DNA of 64,000 nucleotides from Candidatus Poribacteria bacterium (GTDB lineage: Bacteria; Poribacteria; WGA-4E; WGA-3G): positions 38,410-102,409 of the forward strand of contig JAJEJA010000095.1 in NCBI GenBank assembly GCA_022828145.1, written 5' to 3'. Positions 52,544 to 62,752 of the stretch are shown piece after piece. Position numbers and translations under genes: made by a program. The notes under the pieces are model-generated. The model had not been told where the DNA came from, ran no database searches, and worked only from the letters and a program-made list of their open reading frames with translations. The stretch's first letter is position 1, and the number at the start of each line of letters is the position of its first letter.

Positions 52544-55500
52544 TCAGTCACCTAAATCTGATCGTGAGCTGGCATATTCCTGCGGAATGGATTGAATCAA
52601 CGCATCAAACATCTGTTTATAACGTTTCTTGTCTTTTGCATGTTTGCTTGCTTCTGCGACCTGTTTCCAGAAATATTCTAATGAAGAATCTATTGGTAAG
52701 ATGCTCAAAGCATACCTATAATACCGTAATGCATCATCATATTGATCATTGGCGACATACGCATGTCCAAGTGTCAATGGATAGTAAAAACTTGATTCTG
52801 TGCCATTATACCAAGCCTGTTTTGCATGTTTCAATGTTTCTTCTGGAAAGATACCTTTTTCAAGAAGTGCTTCAGCTACCTTACGTTGATAATGTGTACT
52901 CCATAGATTATCTTCATACAGTTTTATTTTTATCCACTCAGAATATGCAAATGTAGATTTCTCTGACTCACCTACATTCTTATAGAGATCACCCAAAATT
53001 TCGTGTAAAACAGCACTCTTTTGTATTTTGGGTTTTACTTCTTCAAGAATAGCAATGCGTTTGTCATCATGTGCTTCAGCAGAGTAAAGTTCGGAAAGTG
53101 TCCGTATTATTACATCAGCATTCACTCGTTCTGATGGTAAGTCTAACGCACGTAGATATACGGATGCAACATCTGAAGTCTGGTTCTGCTCCAAAAACAG
53201 CTTCGCCAATAGATCGTAATTTCGGTAGACAGCGGGATTAAGTTCAATTGCTTTTTCATAGCAGGACACAGCCTTTGTGAAATTGTCGGTCTTTGAAGTT
53301 ACCGATATTGGACGTTTATACTTCTCAAGTTTAGCATTTCCGATGAGTTGACCGTCGTTCTGATGGGGTGAACTATCGGATATCCGTCCTTCCGTTTCAG
53401 TGTCAAATGTCCAATATCCGATCAGACCGGTTTCATTTCCCTTCAACTGTCTATTCATATCGGAACGTATCTGATATTCTGTGCGTGCGATGTTCCAGAT
53501 CCGAACTTCATCAATTAGTCCTGCAAAAGATGCGTGTTCAGATCTTTCTTCTTCATGTGAACATCCGATTCGGAATGGGAGTGTTGTTCTGTGTATACTG
53601 TTCTGATCCCTAAAGTCATTCCTACCAACTTCAAAACCGTTGAGGTACAACTTCATGATATTTCTTTCTGCATCAATCGTTGCTGCAACATGGTACCAGT
53701 TGTTTGCTTGGATAGATCCGCTTTCAGATACTGTATATTTTAGTGGGAGTCCTCCTGGTGATGTATCAAAGAATACGCTGCCCTCATCAAACATCCAGAG
53801 CGTAAATTGGCGATGCGTAATATGCGGTTGACGTTTGTTCCCCTTGAAGAATAACGCTGTGCAGGTGTTGGGAAAGTCTGTTGGTTTTATCCAAGCAGAA
53901 ATCGTGAAGTGTTCTGATATATTGTTGATGATTTCACTGTCGTCAATTTCGACATAGCTTCCATCTCCATCTAAGCTGAGAGCGTTGCTTTCAATTACAT
54001 CAACTATCTTACGGTCTACTCTCTGATACAGATCTCCCAACTTCCTGTACCAATCGGCATATTCAGGGTCCAGTTTTGTGAGTTTTTCATACTGCTGAAT
54101 TGCTTCTTTAATCTTACCGGTAGCTTCAAAACTTTCAGCGAGTGTGGCAATTAGATAATGGTTGTTTGGTGTCTTCTCTAACTGGTTTAGTTGTATAGGA
54201 ATCCGCTCTTCATATAGGTTTCCTTCCTTTGCACATTCACGGATTGCATTTTCTGCCATTTTTTGTATGCTGTATCGTCTGGTATTGTCTGCTAATTGCT
54301 GAAATACTTCAATAGCTTCTTTGTAACGGCCTGTTCTACGATAACTTTTCCCAAGTATAGTGTGTAAAGTTTCCAGAATAGATGGATCATCTTCCCATAG
54401 ACTTAAACTGATCGCAGTTTTTGAGAGTTTAATCGCGGGTTCATACATTCTGTTTTCAATACAGATTGTTGCAAGCGTACCAAGAAATCGTCCATCATTT
54501 TTCTCTGGGTTGTCCGCAAGTGCCATTTTTGCTTGGTTGAGTATCTCTTTAGCTAATACTGGTTGATGACTTTTCTGCAATGCAGCCGCAGCATAATATA
54601 GATAACGGACATTGTTAGAATCTGCTTTCCCGAGTGCTTCATACATTTCAGCAGATTTCTGATAATCCTTATTTTCCCAATATATCCGTGCCATTATGGT
54701 GAGTAGTAGAGGATTATCTCTGTTTTCTGCAAGTTTGCTTTCATAATGTGTTCTCAACACATCAAGTTTATCTTGTGTTTTGAACGCATCAATCAAAGAG
54801 TCCCGTGCTGTTTCCAAAACATATAGTGCTGAAAATACGGGAGTGATTAATTCAGAAGTGTAGGTATTAGTCTTGCTGTCTACATCTAAACCCACTTGGC
54901 GTTCATAGGGGTCTAATACTGAGTCAATTTGCCCGAGTTCCACGTATAATTTGAGTAATTCACCAGAGATTTTTGATTTTTCATTAGCATTAGCTGTCAA
55001 GCCGTGTGCAGTTTTATATACCTCAACAGCTTTTTCTAATTCCCCGTTCTTATGTAAGTTTTCAGCGATTAATTTCTGCATCGCGAAATTCAGTGTACCA
55101 ACTTCTTTCGCTTCTTGCATCTTCAGTTCTAAATTCCCATTAAAACGATACAGATAAATCAATTGTCGTTCAAGTTCTTCCCGCATGGAAGTTGATGGCG
55201 TATATAGAATGGCATTCTTCAATGCAGTTTCAGCAGCATCCATATCCATATTGAGAAAACTAAGTCTTGCGAGTCTTAGATATGTCTGTAAGTTTTCGTA
55301 TCCTAACTCGGTTGCTTTGTTATAGTTAGCGATAGCTGCGGCTTCATTGCCCTCCATTTCATAGAGGTGAGCAATTCGGGCATAATGTACACCTTTCTCT
55401 GGTTCTGTCTTGATGTATTCCAGGGCAAGACCAAATGCTTCATTGCTTTTTCCTGCAGCTCGTAAATTACGAAGAAGGGCATCTTGATAGGTTGAGTTTT

Positions 55501-55804
55501 CCGGGTCGGTTTCAAGAAGTTTACTATAGGTTTCTATAGCCTTTTCATGCTGATTCGTGCGGGAATAAAGTGTTGCAAGCTGCAGTTGAGATTCGGTGTC
55601 ATCGGGTGCAGCTAATACAATGCGTTCATAAATTTCTATAGCTTGTAATAATTGATTGAGTTCCACATGTTGTTCTGCTCTTCTGATGAACTCGTCTACA
55701 GGTGATCGGTCTTCTTCAATTTCCTGGGCTGCAATTCTGGTCATGAACGGATTAAGTGTGATTAATACGAAAAAAACAGTGTAAAGGGATTTCAATCGTG
55801 ACAA
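52544..55804 (-). CDS. Exported TPR and LamG-domain protein
   Basis: A 1086-residue protein. A signal peptide (LYTVFFVLITLNPFMTRIAA) is followed by many tetratricopeptide repeats. A laminin-G/concanavalin-like domain sits at about 610-800 (SYVEIDDSEIINNISEHFTISAWIKP, GLIDEVRIWNIARTEYQIR, GLIGYWTFDTE), and more TPRs follow. The TTG start at 55804 is backed by AAGGAGG 7 nt ahead. TPR arrays bind proteins and the LamG domain binds glycans or peptides, so an outer scaffold or adhesin role is plausible. No partner gene is evident. Such TPR-LamG proteins are common in this type of genome. Confidence 0.85.
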   Translation of the reverse strand: MSRLKSLYTVFFVLITLNPFMTRIAAQEIEEDRSPVDEFIRRAEQHVELNQLLQAIEIYERIVLAAPDDTESQLQLATLYSRTNQHEKAIETYSKLLETDPENSTYQDALLRNLRAAGKSNEAFGLALEYIKTEPEKGVHYARIAHLYEMEGNEAAAIANYNKATELGYENLQTYLRLARLSFLNMDMDAAETALKNAILYTPSTSMREELERQLIYLYRFNGNLELKMQEAKEVGTLNFAMQKLIAENLHKNGELEKAVEVYKTAHGLTANANEKSKISGELLKLYVELGQIDSVLDPYERQVGLDVDSKTNTYTSELITPVFSALYVLETARDSLIDAFKTQDKLDVLRTHYESKLAENRDNPLLLTIMARIYWENKDYQKSAEMYEALGKADSNNVRYLYYAAAALQKSHQPVLAKEILNQAKMALADNPEKNDGRFLGTLATICIENRMYEPAIKLSKTAISLSLWEDDPSILETLHTILGKSYRRTGRYKEAIEVFQQLADNTRRYSIQKMAENAIRECAKEGNLYEERIPIQLNQLEKTPNNHYLIATLAESFEATGKIKEAIQQYEKLTKLDPEYADWYRKLGDLYQRVDRKIVDVIESNALSLDGDGSYVEIDDSEIINNISEHFTISAWIKPTDFPNTCTALFFKGNKRQPHITHRQFTLWMFDEGSVFFDTSPGGLPLKYTVSESGSIQANNWYHVAATIDAERNIMKLYLNGFEVGRNDFRDQNSIHRTTLPFRIGCSHEEERSEHASFAGLIDEVRIWNIARTEYQIRSDMNRQLKGNETGLIGYWTFDTETEGRISDSSPHQNDGQLIGNAKLEKYKRPISVTSKTDNFTKAVSCYEKAIELNPAVYRNYDLLAKLFLEQNQTSDVASVYLRALDLPSERVNADVIIRTLSELYSAEAHDDKRIAILEEVKPKIQKSAVLHEILGDLYKNVGESEKSTFAYSEWIKIKLYEDNLWSTHYQRKVAEALLEKGIFPEETLKHAKQAWYNGTESSFYYPLTLGHAYVANDQYDDALRYYRYALSILPIDSSLEYFWKQVAEASKHAKDKKRYKQMFDALIQSIPQEYASSRSDLGD

Positions 55805-55886
55805 AGATATGCCTCCTTATGAAATGTGTACATTCAAATTCAATCTTGGTAAACTAAATCTTGTTGATTGTGGGTTTGACAGTTTT

Positions 55887-56657
55887 TTAGATATTTGAAC
55901 GGGACTGGCATCCATCTACATTTATACATGCACCTGTAACCAGACTTGCACAGTCGGATGCAAGGAAAACGACAACATTCGCTATTTCCTCAGGCTTACC
56001 GAATCGTCCAAGTGGCATTTCACGTTCAACAAATGCTTTCATCCCTTCAGGATCAGCCTTCATCCGACGATCCCAACCGCCACCAGGAAACAGGATGGAA
56101 CCCGGGGCAATACTATTGACGCGAATATTATCAGGTGCGAGTTCTTTTGCTAACGATTTCGTCATACTGATTGCAGCAGCTTTTGAAGCATTATAGGTGA
56201 TATGTCCACCACCCTCTCTGCCGTAGATGGAGGTGATCATAAGTATCACACCGCTACCTTGCTTTTTCATGACTGGAATAGCAAATTGGTTTATACGTGT
56301 AGCTGAGACGAGGTTTAAATCTATGATTTCATGCCATTCTTCATCTGTGATTTCCTCTAACGCAGTCCATCGACTTCCACCGACATTGTTAACGACGACA
56401 TCAATTCGTCCGAAATGCTCAAGTGTCTCAGACATGAACGTTTGAACCTGTTGACTATCTGTTACATCTGTAGGTTTTGAAAATACACCTCTTTTATACG
56501 GTTTTAATTCATCAGTTATCACCTGAAGTGTATCGGGATCACGTCCACAGATACTGAGTTTTGCTTCCTCCATTGCGAATGCGTGTGCGATGGATCTACC
56601 GATTCCTCTGCTTGCGCCGGTAATTACAACAACTTTATCGGTTAGTCCTAAGATCAT
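55887..56657 (-). CDS. Short-chain dehydrogenase/reductase
   Basis: A 256-residue classical SDR with full motifs: VVITGASRGIGRSIAHAF (NAD(P) binding), VVNNVGGSRWTAL, and catalytic S in ITSIYG with YNASKAAA. It also has IRVNSIAPGSI. It ends in SLVTGACINVDGCQS. It resembles 3-oxoacyl-ACP reductase-like family members but stands outside any fatty-acid cluster. It is transcribed from a gap next to the response regulator. The substrate is unknown. Confidence 0.9.
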   Translation of the reverse strand: MILGLTDKVVVITGASRGIGRSIAHAFAMEEAKLSICGRDPDTLQVITDELKPYKRGVFSKPTDVTDSQQVQTFMSETLEHFGRIDVVVNNVGGSRWTALEEITDEEWHEIIDLNLVSATRINQFAIPVMKKQGSGVILMITSIYGREGGGHITYNASKAAAISMTKSLAKELAPDNIRVNSIAPGSILFPGGGWDRRMKADPEGMKAFVEREMPLGRFGKPEEIANVVVFLASDCASLVTGACINVDGCQSRSNI

Positions 56658-56711
56658 AGTTGGCTCCGTTATTTTTTGATTTGTAGATTCAATTTCATTA
56701 GAAAATGGGTT

Positions 56712-57404
56712 TTACTTTTTTTCCTTCAACCTATATCCAACACCGTATACAGTTTCAATATGTTTACCGAATTCACCCAATTTACGTCTGAGTCTGCTGA
56801 CGTGTGTATCAACTGTCCTATCAATTCCGTAGTATTCTTGTCCCCAGATAACATCCATGAGAATATCTCGGTTGAAGACACGTCCCGGTGACTTTGCGAA
56901 TAGCGTTATGAGTTTGAATTCTGTTGCGGTGAGATCAATTGCCCCATCTTCTGTCATGACTTGATGCCTATCAAGATCAATAACAACACCGTGTGTTTCA
57001 ATCTGATTTTCTTCATCCGGTTCTTTACTTGCATTGAGTCTGCGTAGGACAGCATTGACCCGTAAGACCACTTCGCGTGGACTAAAGGGTTTTGTAATAT
57101 AATCATCTGCGCCGAGTTCAAGTCCCGTCACGCGGTCACTTTCATCGGTTTTAGCCGTTAGCATAATGATAGGAATCTTCTTCGTACGTGGGTCATTTTT
57201 CAGCAGACGACAGACGATCAGACCGTCTACTTCAGGTAGCATCAGGTCTAACAAGATAAGGTCGGGTGGATTATCAACAGCGCGTTGTAATGCATCAGCA
57301 CCGTTACGAACAGTATCAACCTCAAAATCTTCCTGTTTGAGATTGTATTTGAGCAGCTCTACAATATCGCGTTCATCCTCTACAACCAGTATTTTTGCTT
57401 CCAT
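56712..57404 (-). CDS. OmpR/PhoB-family response regulator
   Basis: A 230-residue two-component regulator. The receiver domain has the acidic pocket VVEDERDI, phospho-acceptor D53 in LLDLMLPEVDG, T in MLTAKTD and K in TKPFSPREVV. The C-terminal winged helix has TATEFKLITLFAKSPGRVFNRDILMDVIWG and DRTVDTHVSRLRRKLGEFG with the recognition helix. AAGGAT precedes the ATG. No histidine kinase gene adjoins, which is unusual for this subfamily. PhoB is the nearest well-known relative, but the trigger is unknown. Confidence 0.93.
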   Translation of the reverse strand: MEAKILVVEDERDIVELLKYNLKQEDFEVDTVRNGADALQRAVDNPPDLILLDLMLPEVDGLIVCRLLKNDPRTKKIPIIMLTAKTDESDRVTGLELGADDYITKPFSPREVVLRVNAVLRRLNASKEPDEENQIETHGVVIDLDRHQVMTEDGAIDLTATEFKLITLFAKSPGRVFNRDILMDVIWGQEYYGIDRTVDTHVSRLRRKLGEFGKHIETVYGVGYRLKEKK

Positions 57405-57625
57405 TAGAGATCCTTTCGGATACAGTTGCGATTAGGAAATCGCACCTACCGTCCTGGTGAAATCATAATTCCAGATTTTTATATTAATCATCATCTCCGA
57501 ACCTACGGGAGAGGTGATCTCATCCCTACAACAGATCCAACATCTTGCTTTTCAGACTCACGTTAATTTTAACATATTCTGAGTCAAAAGGGTAGTGAAA
57601 TTTCCGAATCGGAATGAACAAAAGA
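57405..57625. repeat. Intergenic region with short palindromic repeats
   Basis: TTGCGATTAGGAAATCGCACCT (from 57426) resembles the unit at 1700-1725. A second unit, CTCCGAACCTACGGGAGAGG with GTGATCTCATCCCTAC, follows at 57495-57530. No gene was found. It separates the ABC ATPase from the response regulator. Confidence 0.45.
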
Positions 57626-58669
57626 CTAAACACTGTTTTCTATCACATCCACTTCATTCAATTTTAAGGATACTTCATCACCTACACGGTAATGCTGTTT
57701 ATAGTCAGTTTGAACGAAGTAATGTTTACCTTTTACCTGAACGGTATAGGTCAAATCGTGCCCTTTGAATTCTCTTGCTATTATACGTCCTGAAACTGAT
57801 TCATTTTTGTCCGCAGCATGCGGTGAAAGGTTAATGTATTCAGGTCGAATTGAGAGTAGAACGTTAGTTTTGTCAGGAGATTCTATCTCTATCGCGCCAA
57901 ATGGTGTGTTTGCATTTCCATCGTTTATAGATGTTTCAATGATGTTAGTTTTACCCAGGAAACTTGCGACGTATTCTGTTTTTGGTTTTCTGTAGACATC
58001 TTCAGGTGTACCAATTTGTTCAATGCTGCCGTTGTTCATCACGGCGACTCGATCCGCAAAACTGAGAGCTTCTTCTTGGTCGTGCGTCACCAATACAACA
58101 CTGATTCCAAATTCTTTCAACAGTTCGCGGACTTCTTCACGAGTCACTTGCCGCAAGTCCGTATCAAGACTGGAGAAGGGTTCATCTAAAAGTAGCAGCT
58201 TCGGTTGTGTGACAAGCGAACGTGCTAAAGCGACCCGTTGTTGTTCACCCCCAGAGATATGATGTGGCATCCGTTTGTCTAGGTGTGCGATACCTACCCG
58301 TCTAAGGTTTTCCAGTGCGATTTCGTTCCGTTCTTTCTTAGGTATTTTTCGACTCAGTCCGAATGCTGCATTTTTGAGGACATTCTTATCAGGAAAGAGC
58401 GCATAATCTTGAAAAACCAACCCGATTTCACGTGCTTCAGGGGGTATAAAAGTATCTATATTAACCAGAACACGATCTCCCATTACTATGGTACCGGTTT
58501 CTGGCTTTTCAAATCCTGCTATTAGGCGTAAGGTAGTGGTCTTACCACACCCGCTTGCCCCCAAAAGAGCGAAGATTTCACTGGGATATACTTGAAAGCT
58601 TACATCTTTGACGACTGGTGATTCAGTAAAACGTTTTGTGATGGATTTGACAGTGAGTAGTGGTTTCAT
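57626..58669 (-). CDS. ABC transporter ATP-binding protein, FbpC/PotA-like
   Basis: A 347-residue ATPase of the iron(III)/polyamine/sulfate import class. Walker A GASGCGKTTTLRLIAGF, Q-loop FQDYALFPDKNV, signature ISGGEQQRVALARSL, Walker B LLLLDEPFSSLD and H-loop VTHDQEEALSFADR. A TOBE-like C-terminal part contains IRPEYINLSP. The ATG at 58669 is preferred over the GTG at 58681. As with the ATPase at 25030, no permease or binding-protein gene is next to it. It lies just after hsdR on the same strand; any functional link is doubtful. Confidence 0.9.
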   Translation of the reverse strand: MKPLLTVKSITKRFTESPVVKDVSFQVYPSEIFALLGASGCGKTTTLRLIAGFEKPETGTIVMGDRVLVNIDTFIPPEAREIGLVFQDYALFPDKNVLKNAAFGLSRKIPKKERNEIALENLRRVGIAHLDKRMPHHISGGEQQRVALARSLVTQPKLLLLDEPFSSLDTDLRQVTREEVRELLKEFGISVVLVTHDQEEALSFADRVAVMNNGSIEQIGTPEDVYRKPKTEYVASFLGKTNIIETSINDGNANTPFGAIEIESPDKTNVLLSIRPEYINLSPHAADKNESVSGRIIAREFKGHDLTYTVQVKGKHYFVQTDYKQHYRVGDEVSLKLNEVDVIENSV

Positions 58670-58704
58670 AGCAATACACACCCTCTATTAATTTAGGCAC
58701 TCCA

Positions 58705-61700
58705 TTAATTTTGGAATTCGGTATATATACTCTTTCCTTCTCCGTAGTAGGAGTCATAGACGTGTAGATATACCGCTTCCGATATCTGACCGAACAGTAT
58801 TGGTGGATAACATTCATCAGGAAGTCCTTGCCCAAGAATATCTCCTACAGTGACCATGACTTGAGCACGCAATCGCTGTTGTTTGCGCCAGTCCAACACA
58901 AGATTCTCCTGTTCGAGTGTCTTAAGTAATTCCCTTATAGTAGTCTTTACTTCATTCCGCTGAGGTAAGGTTAATTGAAAATCAGGTTTTGTTAGCAGAT
59001 CATATATTGCCAATTGCTCTTCTGAAAGTTCTTCGTTTTCGGCGCGTTGTTCCTCTTCACTGAGTGATTCAAGAAATGCGAGGATATCTTCAAAATGCCC
59101 ATAGTCGGTAATATGACCTTCGTTGTATTCTGCGATCATCTGTTCGAATTCCGCCTGCAGGTCAATTCGGGTTCTGTTGAGTTGAATCATTACCTTGAGT
59201 TTTTTATTTATCGCTCCCTTGAGTTTTTCAGCTTGTGTGTGTCTGTGTTCCGTGTTGAATTGTTCAGCGAGTTGTTCAAAATCAATCTGGCTTAAGTCAA
59301 TTAGTTCAGAGTCATAAATATTTTGACCTGCGTTGATGATGTAACCTTCGGGTGCGATTGAGCGGTCCAGTAAATCTTCTACTGCATCTTCGACTTCGGA
59401 GATGTCAACGGGTTCTCTGAGATTCTTTATCTTGCGTGCAATAATGTTTATCAGTGAACATATTCCACTAAAAGCATTTGCTTCGGTGTCGGGCAGAATT
59501 GCTTTGAATAGTTTATAGACATTACGCGCCTGTTCAAGAAAATTCCGCTTAGTTTCATCATTTACCAGAAGTTGGTTTACAGATGCGTCAATCAACTGAA
59601 TTCTTAGGATACTATCCGCTGTTTCTATTTCCGCAAAATCAATTCCGAGGTTGTTACAAAATGCACAGATTTCTGCAATTGCGTTTCTGAGTTCCTCAAT
59701 AAGTTCTGACTTATCCGCAATCGGGTTGCTTCTATCTCCATTAGAACCTGTAGCATAGATCGCGAGTGCCTTTTCAAGATTACGAAAAATCCCTATGTAA
59801 TCAACAATCAAACCGTTGACTTTTTCTTTATACACGCGGTTGGCTCTTGCTATGGTTTGCATGAGTGTATGGTTGCGTTGCGGTTTGTCAAGATAGATCG
59901 TTGAACATGAAGGGACATCAAAACCTGTTGTCCACATCGCACAGAGGAAAACAATACGGAAAGGATCATCTGGATTCTTGAATTTGGTGTCTAAATCCTC
60001 ACTGTGCATGCGTTGTCGGTGTGGCATAATTTCAACCCCTCTCTGTCTCAGATCATCAATTTCGTTTTGTGATTGTGACACTACTACTGCCATATCGGTT
60101 TCTTCCATATACTGAATTAGAGCCTCAAGTGGTTCCTCTCTGTCTCTTGCAACACCACTGTTCAATTCTGATTTTAGCGATTGGATTTTCTGATGCCAGT
60201 ACTTTTGCACTTTATCGTACATCTTAACTGCTGTGGGTTTATCAATGGAGATGACCATTGCCTTCCCTCGATAGCCTCTCCCGATAAAGTGTGAAACGAT
60301 GTCTTCTGCAACTGTTTCTAATCGTTCATCTCTGGTAATAAGATGATATTCTCGTGCAAACTCGCGTTCCAGTCTTGCTTCTTGTGCCTCATCTAACTCA
60401 GCTTCCTCCAGAATCTGTTCAAGGTCGGCATTTAAATCGATATTTGTCAATTGCAATCTGGGAACGCGGTTTTCATAGTAGAGCGGAACCGTTGCCTTAT
60501 CTTCTATAGATTGCTTAAAATCGTATACTGACACTTCGTCTCCGAACACTTCGCGTGTCTTTTCTTCGCCTGCCATTAGCGGTGTACCTGTAAATGCAAT
60601 ATATGCAGCATTCGGGAGCGCGGTACGCATATTTAACGCCAATGTGTCGTATTGGCTGCGATGTGCTTCATCGGTAATCACAATAATGTCTGAACGATCA
60701 GAGAGGACAGGATGCGGTTCGTTATCTTTCGTCTGAAATTTATGAATAAGTGTGAAAATATAGCGGTGGTCTTGCTTGAGCAGCTGACGGAGATGTTCAA
60801 TGTTTTCTGCATGCACTTCCTGATGCGTTAAGACACCACTGGCACTCGCGAAGGTTTTGTAAATCTGGTTGTCCAATTCTTTGCGGTCTGTTACGACAAC
60901 ATAAGTCCAGTGTCCTGGAAACTTTCTGTGGACTTTCTGCGCAAAGAAGATCATGGAGACACTTTTACCACTCCCTTGTGTATGCCAAAACACACCGAGT
61001 TTTCCAAGATTGGATTCGTTTTCCTGAAGTGCCTTAATTGCGTTGTTTACGCCTAAGTATTGGTGATTTTTTGCGATCAGTTTAATTGTGCCACCTTGAA
61101 CTTCCATAAAAAGTGTGAAATTTTCAACGATGTCCAATAATCGTCTGGGATCACAAACACCTTGCAGTAAGACTTCCAATGAGACTCTCTGTGGCTCATT
61201 TTCACTTTCAATCCGTTTCCATTCGGAGAAGTGTTCCCATTCTGCAGTGAAACTCCCGATGCGGCTCTCTGAACCGTTGGATACGATAATCAATGCATTG
61301 TACCAGAAAAGGTTTGGGATAGTGTCTCTATAGTCTCGGAGGTTGTCGTTGTAGGCAGCGTGTATGTTTTCGTCAATCCGTTTGAATTCCATTAAGACTA
61401 AGGGAATACCGTTGACGAAACCGATAAGGTCTGGACGTCTTGTATACATTTCGCCAGTTATCCAGAATTGTGATGCGACGAAGAAGTCGTTATTTTCTGG
61501 ATTATCCCAATCAATGACTTTAATTATTAAAACGGTATCCTCTTGCGTTATCGGGTCGGTGACTGTTACCTTCACACCATCTTTTAGGAGATTGTAGATT
61601 TCCCTATTTGCTTCAACAGGATTCATGACAGCACGGGATTGAGTCAATTCTTCAATTGCTGCATCAATTGCGTCACTTGGGGTATTAGGGTTGAGTCTTT

Positions 61701-61878
61701 CTAACGCATCACGGAGTTGATCCGTTAGCACAACTTCAGATTTTGTTTCCCTGCCAGTCTGAATTTGGCTGTCGTATTCAAATTCGTTTGAACAATCCTG
61801 GGTTTTCCACCCTATCTCTTTGAGCAGTGCTATTGCGGGTTGTTCTACGAGTTGGTTTTCACTGTAGGGGTTTTGCAT
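58705..61878 (-). CDS. hsdR: Type I restriction enzyme, R (motor and nuclease) subunit
   Basis: Restriction subunit of a type I system, which cuts unmodified DNA after ATP-driven translocation. At 1057 residues it is full length. The N-terminal PD-(D/E)xK nuclease is visible (D150 in RRPDLIGF, E164 and K166 in LMEFKR). The helicase motor has Walker A HTQGSGKSVSM (about 300), DEAH in VITDEAHRSQYD (about 403), AFTGTPL, TGFDVPSC and QTIARANRV. The C-terminal ~250 residues are helical, for methylase contact. It is separated from the HsdS fragment by toxin-antitoxin genes; hsdM is not in the window. Confidence 0.95.
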   Translation of the reverse strand: MQNPYSENQLVEQPAIALLKEIGWKTQDCSNEFEYDSQIQTGRETKSEVVLTDQLRDALERLNPNTPSDAIDAAIEELTQSRAVMNPVEANREIYNLLKDGVKVTVTDPITQEDTVLIIKVIDWDNPENNDFFVASQFWITGEMYTRRPDLIGFVNGIPLVLMEFKRIDENIHAAYNDNLRDYRDTIPNLFWYNALIIVSNGSESRIGSFTAEWEHFSEWKRIESENEPQRVSLEVLLQGVCDPRRLLDIVENFTLFMEVQGGTIKLIAKNHQYLGVNNAIKALQENESNLGKLGVFWHTQGSGKSVSMIFFAQKVHRKFPGHWTYVVVTDRKELDNQIYKTFASASGVLTHQEVHAENIEHLRQLLKQDHRYIFTLIHKFQTKDNEPHPVLSDRSDIIVITDEAHRSQYDTLALNMRTALPNAAYIAFTGTPLMAGEEKTREVFGDEVSVYDFKQSIEDKATVPLYYENRVPRLQLTNIDLNADLEQILEEAELDEAQEARLEREFAREYHLITRDERLETVAEDIVSHFIGRGYRGKAMVISIDKPTAVKMYDKVQKYWHQKIQSLKSELNSGVARDREEPLEALIQYMEETDMAVVVSQSQNEIDDLRQRGVEIMPHRQRMHSEDLDTKFKNPDDPFRIVFLCAMWTTGFDVPSCSTIYLDKPQRNHTLMQTIARANRVYKEKVNGLIVDYIGIFRNLEKALAIYATGSNGDRSNPIADKSELIEELRNAIAEICAFCNNLGIDFAEIETADSILRIQLIDASVNQLLVNDETKRNFLEQARNVYKLFKAILPDTEANAFSGICSLINIIARKIKNLREPVDISEVEDAVEDLLDRSIAPEGYIINAGQNIYDSELIDLSQIDFEQLAEQFNTEHRHTQAEKLKGAINKKLKVMIQLNRTRIDLQAEFEQMIAEYNEGHITDYGHFEDILAFLESLSEEEQRAENEELSEEQLAIYDLLTKPDFQLTLPQRNEVKTTIRELLKTLEQENLVLDWRKQQRLRAQVMVTVGDILGQGLPDECYPPILFGQISEAVYLHVYDSYYGEGKSIYTEFQN

Positions 61879-61935
61879 GATTTACGAGTGGTGTATTTTC
61901 ATCAAGCAGAAAGCGAATTTGGCATTTATTCATTA

Positions 61936-62268
61936 TTACTCTGAATAATATCCTTGTGCTTCAAGTTCCGCTTTGATTTTCATGAGACGCTTAACACCGG
62001 GAGGCGGGTTTTTTAACTGTTCCTCATAAGCTGCTTCAGCTTGTTTAATTCCCTCTGCAATATAGACATCAATTTTCTTTTTATTGAACAGATAATAGGT
62101 AATCGTTGCGTAAATCTGTTCTAACGTCAGATTCGGATAAAGCCGTTGAATTTCCCTTGGATCTGCCCCATTTAGAAACTGCTCAATGACAATTTCAATA
62201 CCGACGCGTGTTCCTTTTATTCGGATTGCGGTTGGGTTGATGAATTCAAACATGTGTTCAAGTTCCAC
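61936..62268 (-). CDS. DUF433 family protein (antitoxin-like)
   Basis: A 110-residue protein with a GTG start at 62268, supported by AAGGAGG 6 nt ahead. The first 75 residues fit DUF433: IRIKGTRVGIEIVIEQFLNGADPREIQRLYPNLTLEQIYATITYYL, a winged-helix-like DNA-binding fold often paired with a DUF5615/PIN-type toxin. No such toxin is directly adjacent. It is preceded 37 bp upstream by another antitoxin-like gene on the same strand. A free-standing antitoxin or a regulator of the hsdR locus is possible. Confidence 0.8.
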   Translation of the reverse strand: MELEHMFEFINPTAIRIKGTRVGIEIVIEQFLNGADPREIQRLYPNLTLEQIYATITYYLFNKKKIDVYIAEGIKQAEAAYEEQLKNPPPGVKRLMKIKAELEAQGYYSE

Positions 62269-62305
62269 GGATTCCTCCTTTCCATTGTATAGATCCTATC
62301 GGTTC

Positions 62306-62509
62306 TCATGTTCGTTCATGCATTATCTCTGCTCGAATGTCTTGATAATCACGAAACTCAGTATCAGTTTTGACCGCAGCGTCCATCTCTAAAGTATCTT
62401 CTAAATCTTCAAGACGCTGCATGAGAAGTTGGAATTCTTTGATTGTTAGGAGCACAGCGGTTTTTTCGTCTTTGTCATCAACAAGATATTGCGGGTTGAT
62501 TTTGAGCAT
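62306..62509 (-). CDS. Small antitoxin-like protein (Phd/RelB-type N-terminus)
   Basis: A 67-residue protein from ATG 62509 with GGAGGATAAC ahead. MLKINPQYLVDDKDEKTAVLLTIKEFQLLMQRLEDLEDTLEMD resembles Phd/YefM-like and related antitoxins: a beta-strand-helix DNA-binding front and a charged, probably disordered tail. The cognate RelE/ParE toxin would be expected directly downstream, but there a DUF433 gene is found instead. It may be an orphan or have a non-standard partner. Confidence 0.7.
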   Translation of the reverse strand: MLKINPQYLVDDKDEKTAVLLTIKEFQLLMQRLEDLEDTLEMDAAVKTDTEFRDYQDIRAEIMHERT

Positions 62510-62752
62510 TGTTATCCTCCTCATTGCCTTGTTGATATTATACATCTTCACGGTTGTCCTTGTCAATTGCATCGGAATGATCAGTTGTGTCCAGTTTTCG
62601 TTAATTGTCTGAATCTCAGATTATGACAACTGCATTTGGAATGAGCAATGAAAAAATTCGCGCCATCCGTGAAACTTGTGAAAATCTGCGTTTCAGAATG
62701 CAAAATGTTACATACCCTGGTTTTATAATGCTAAAGTTCAGAACTATATGTG

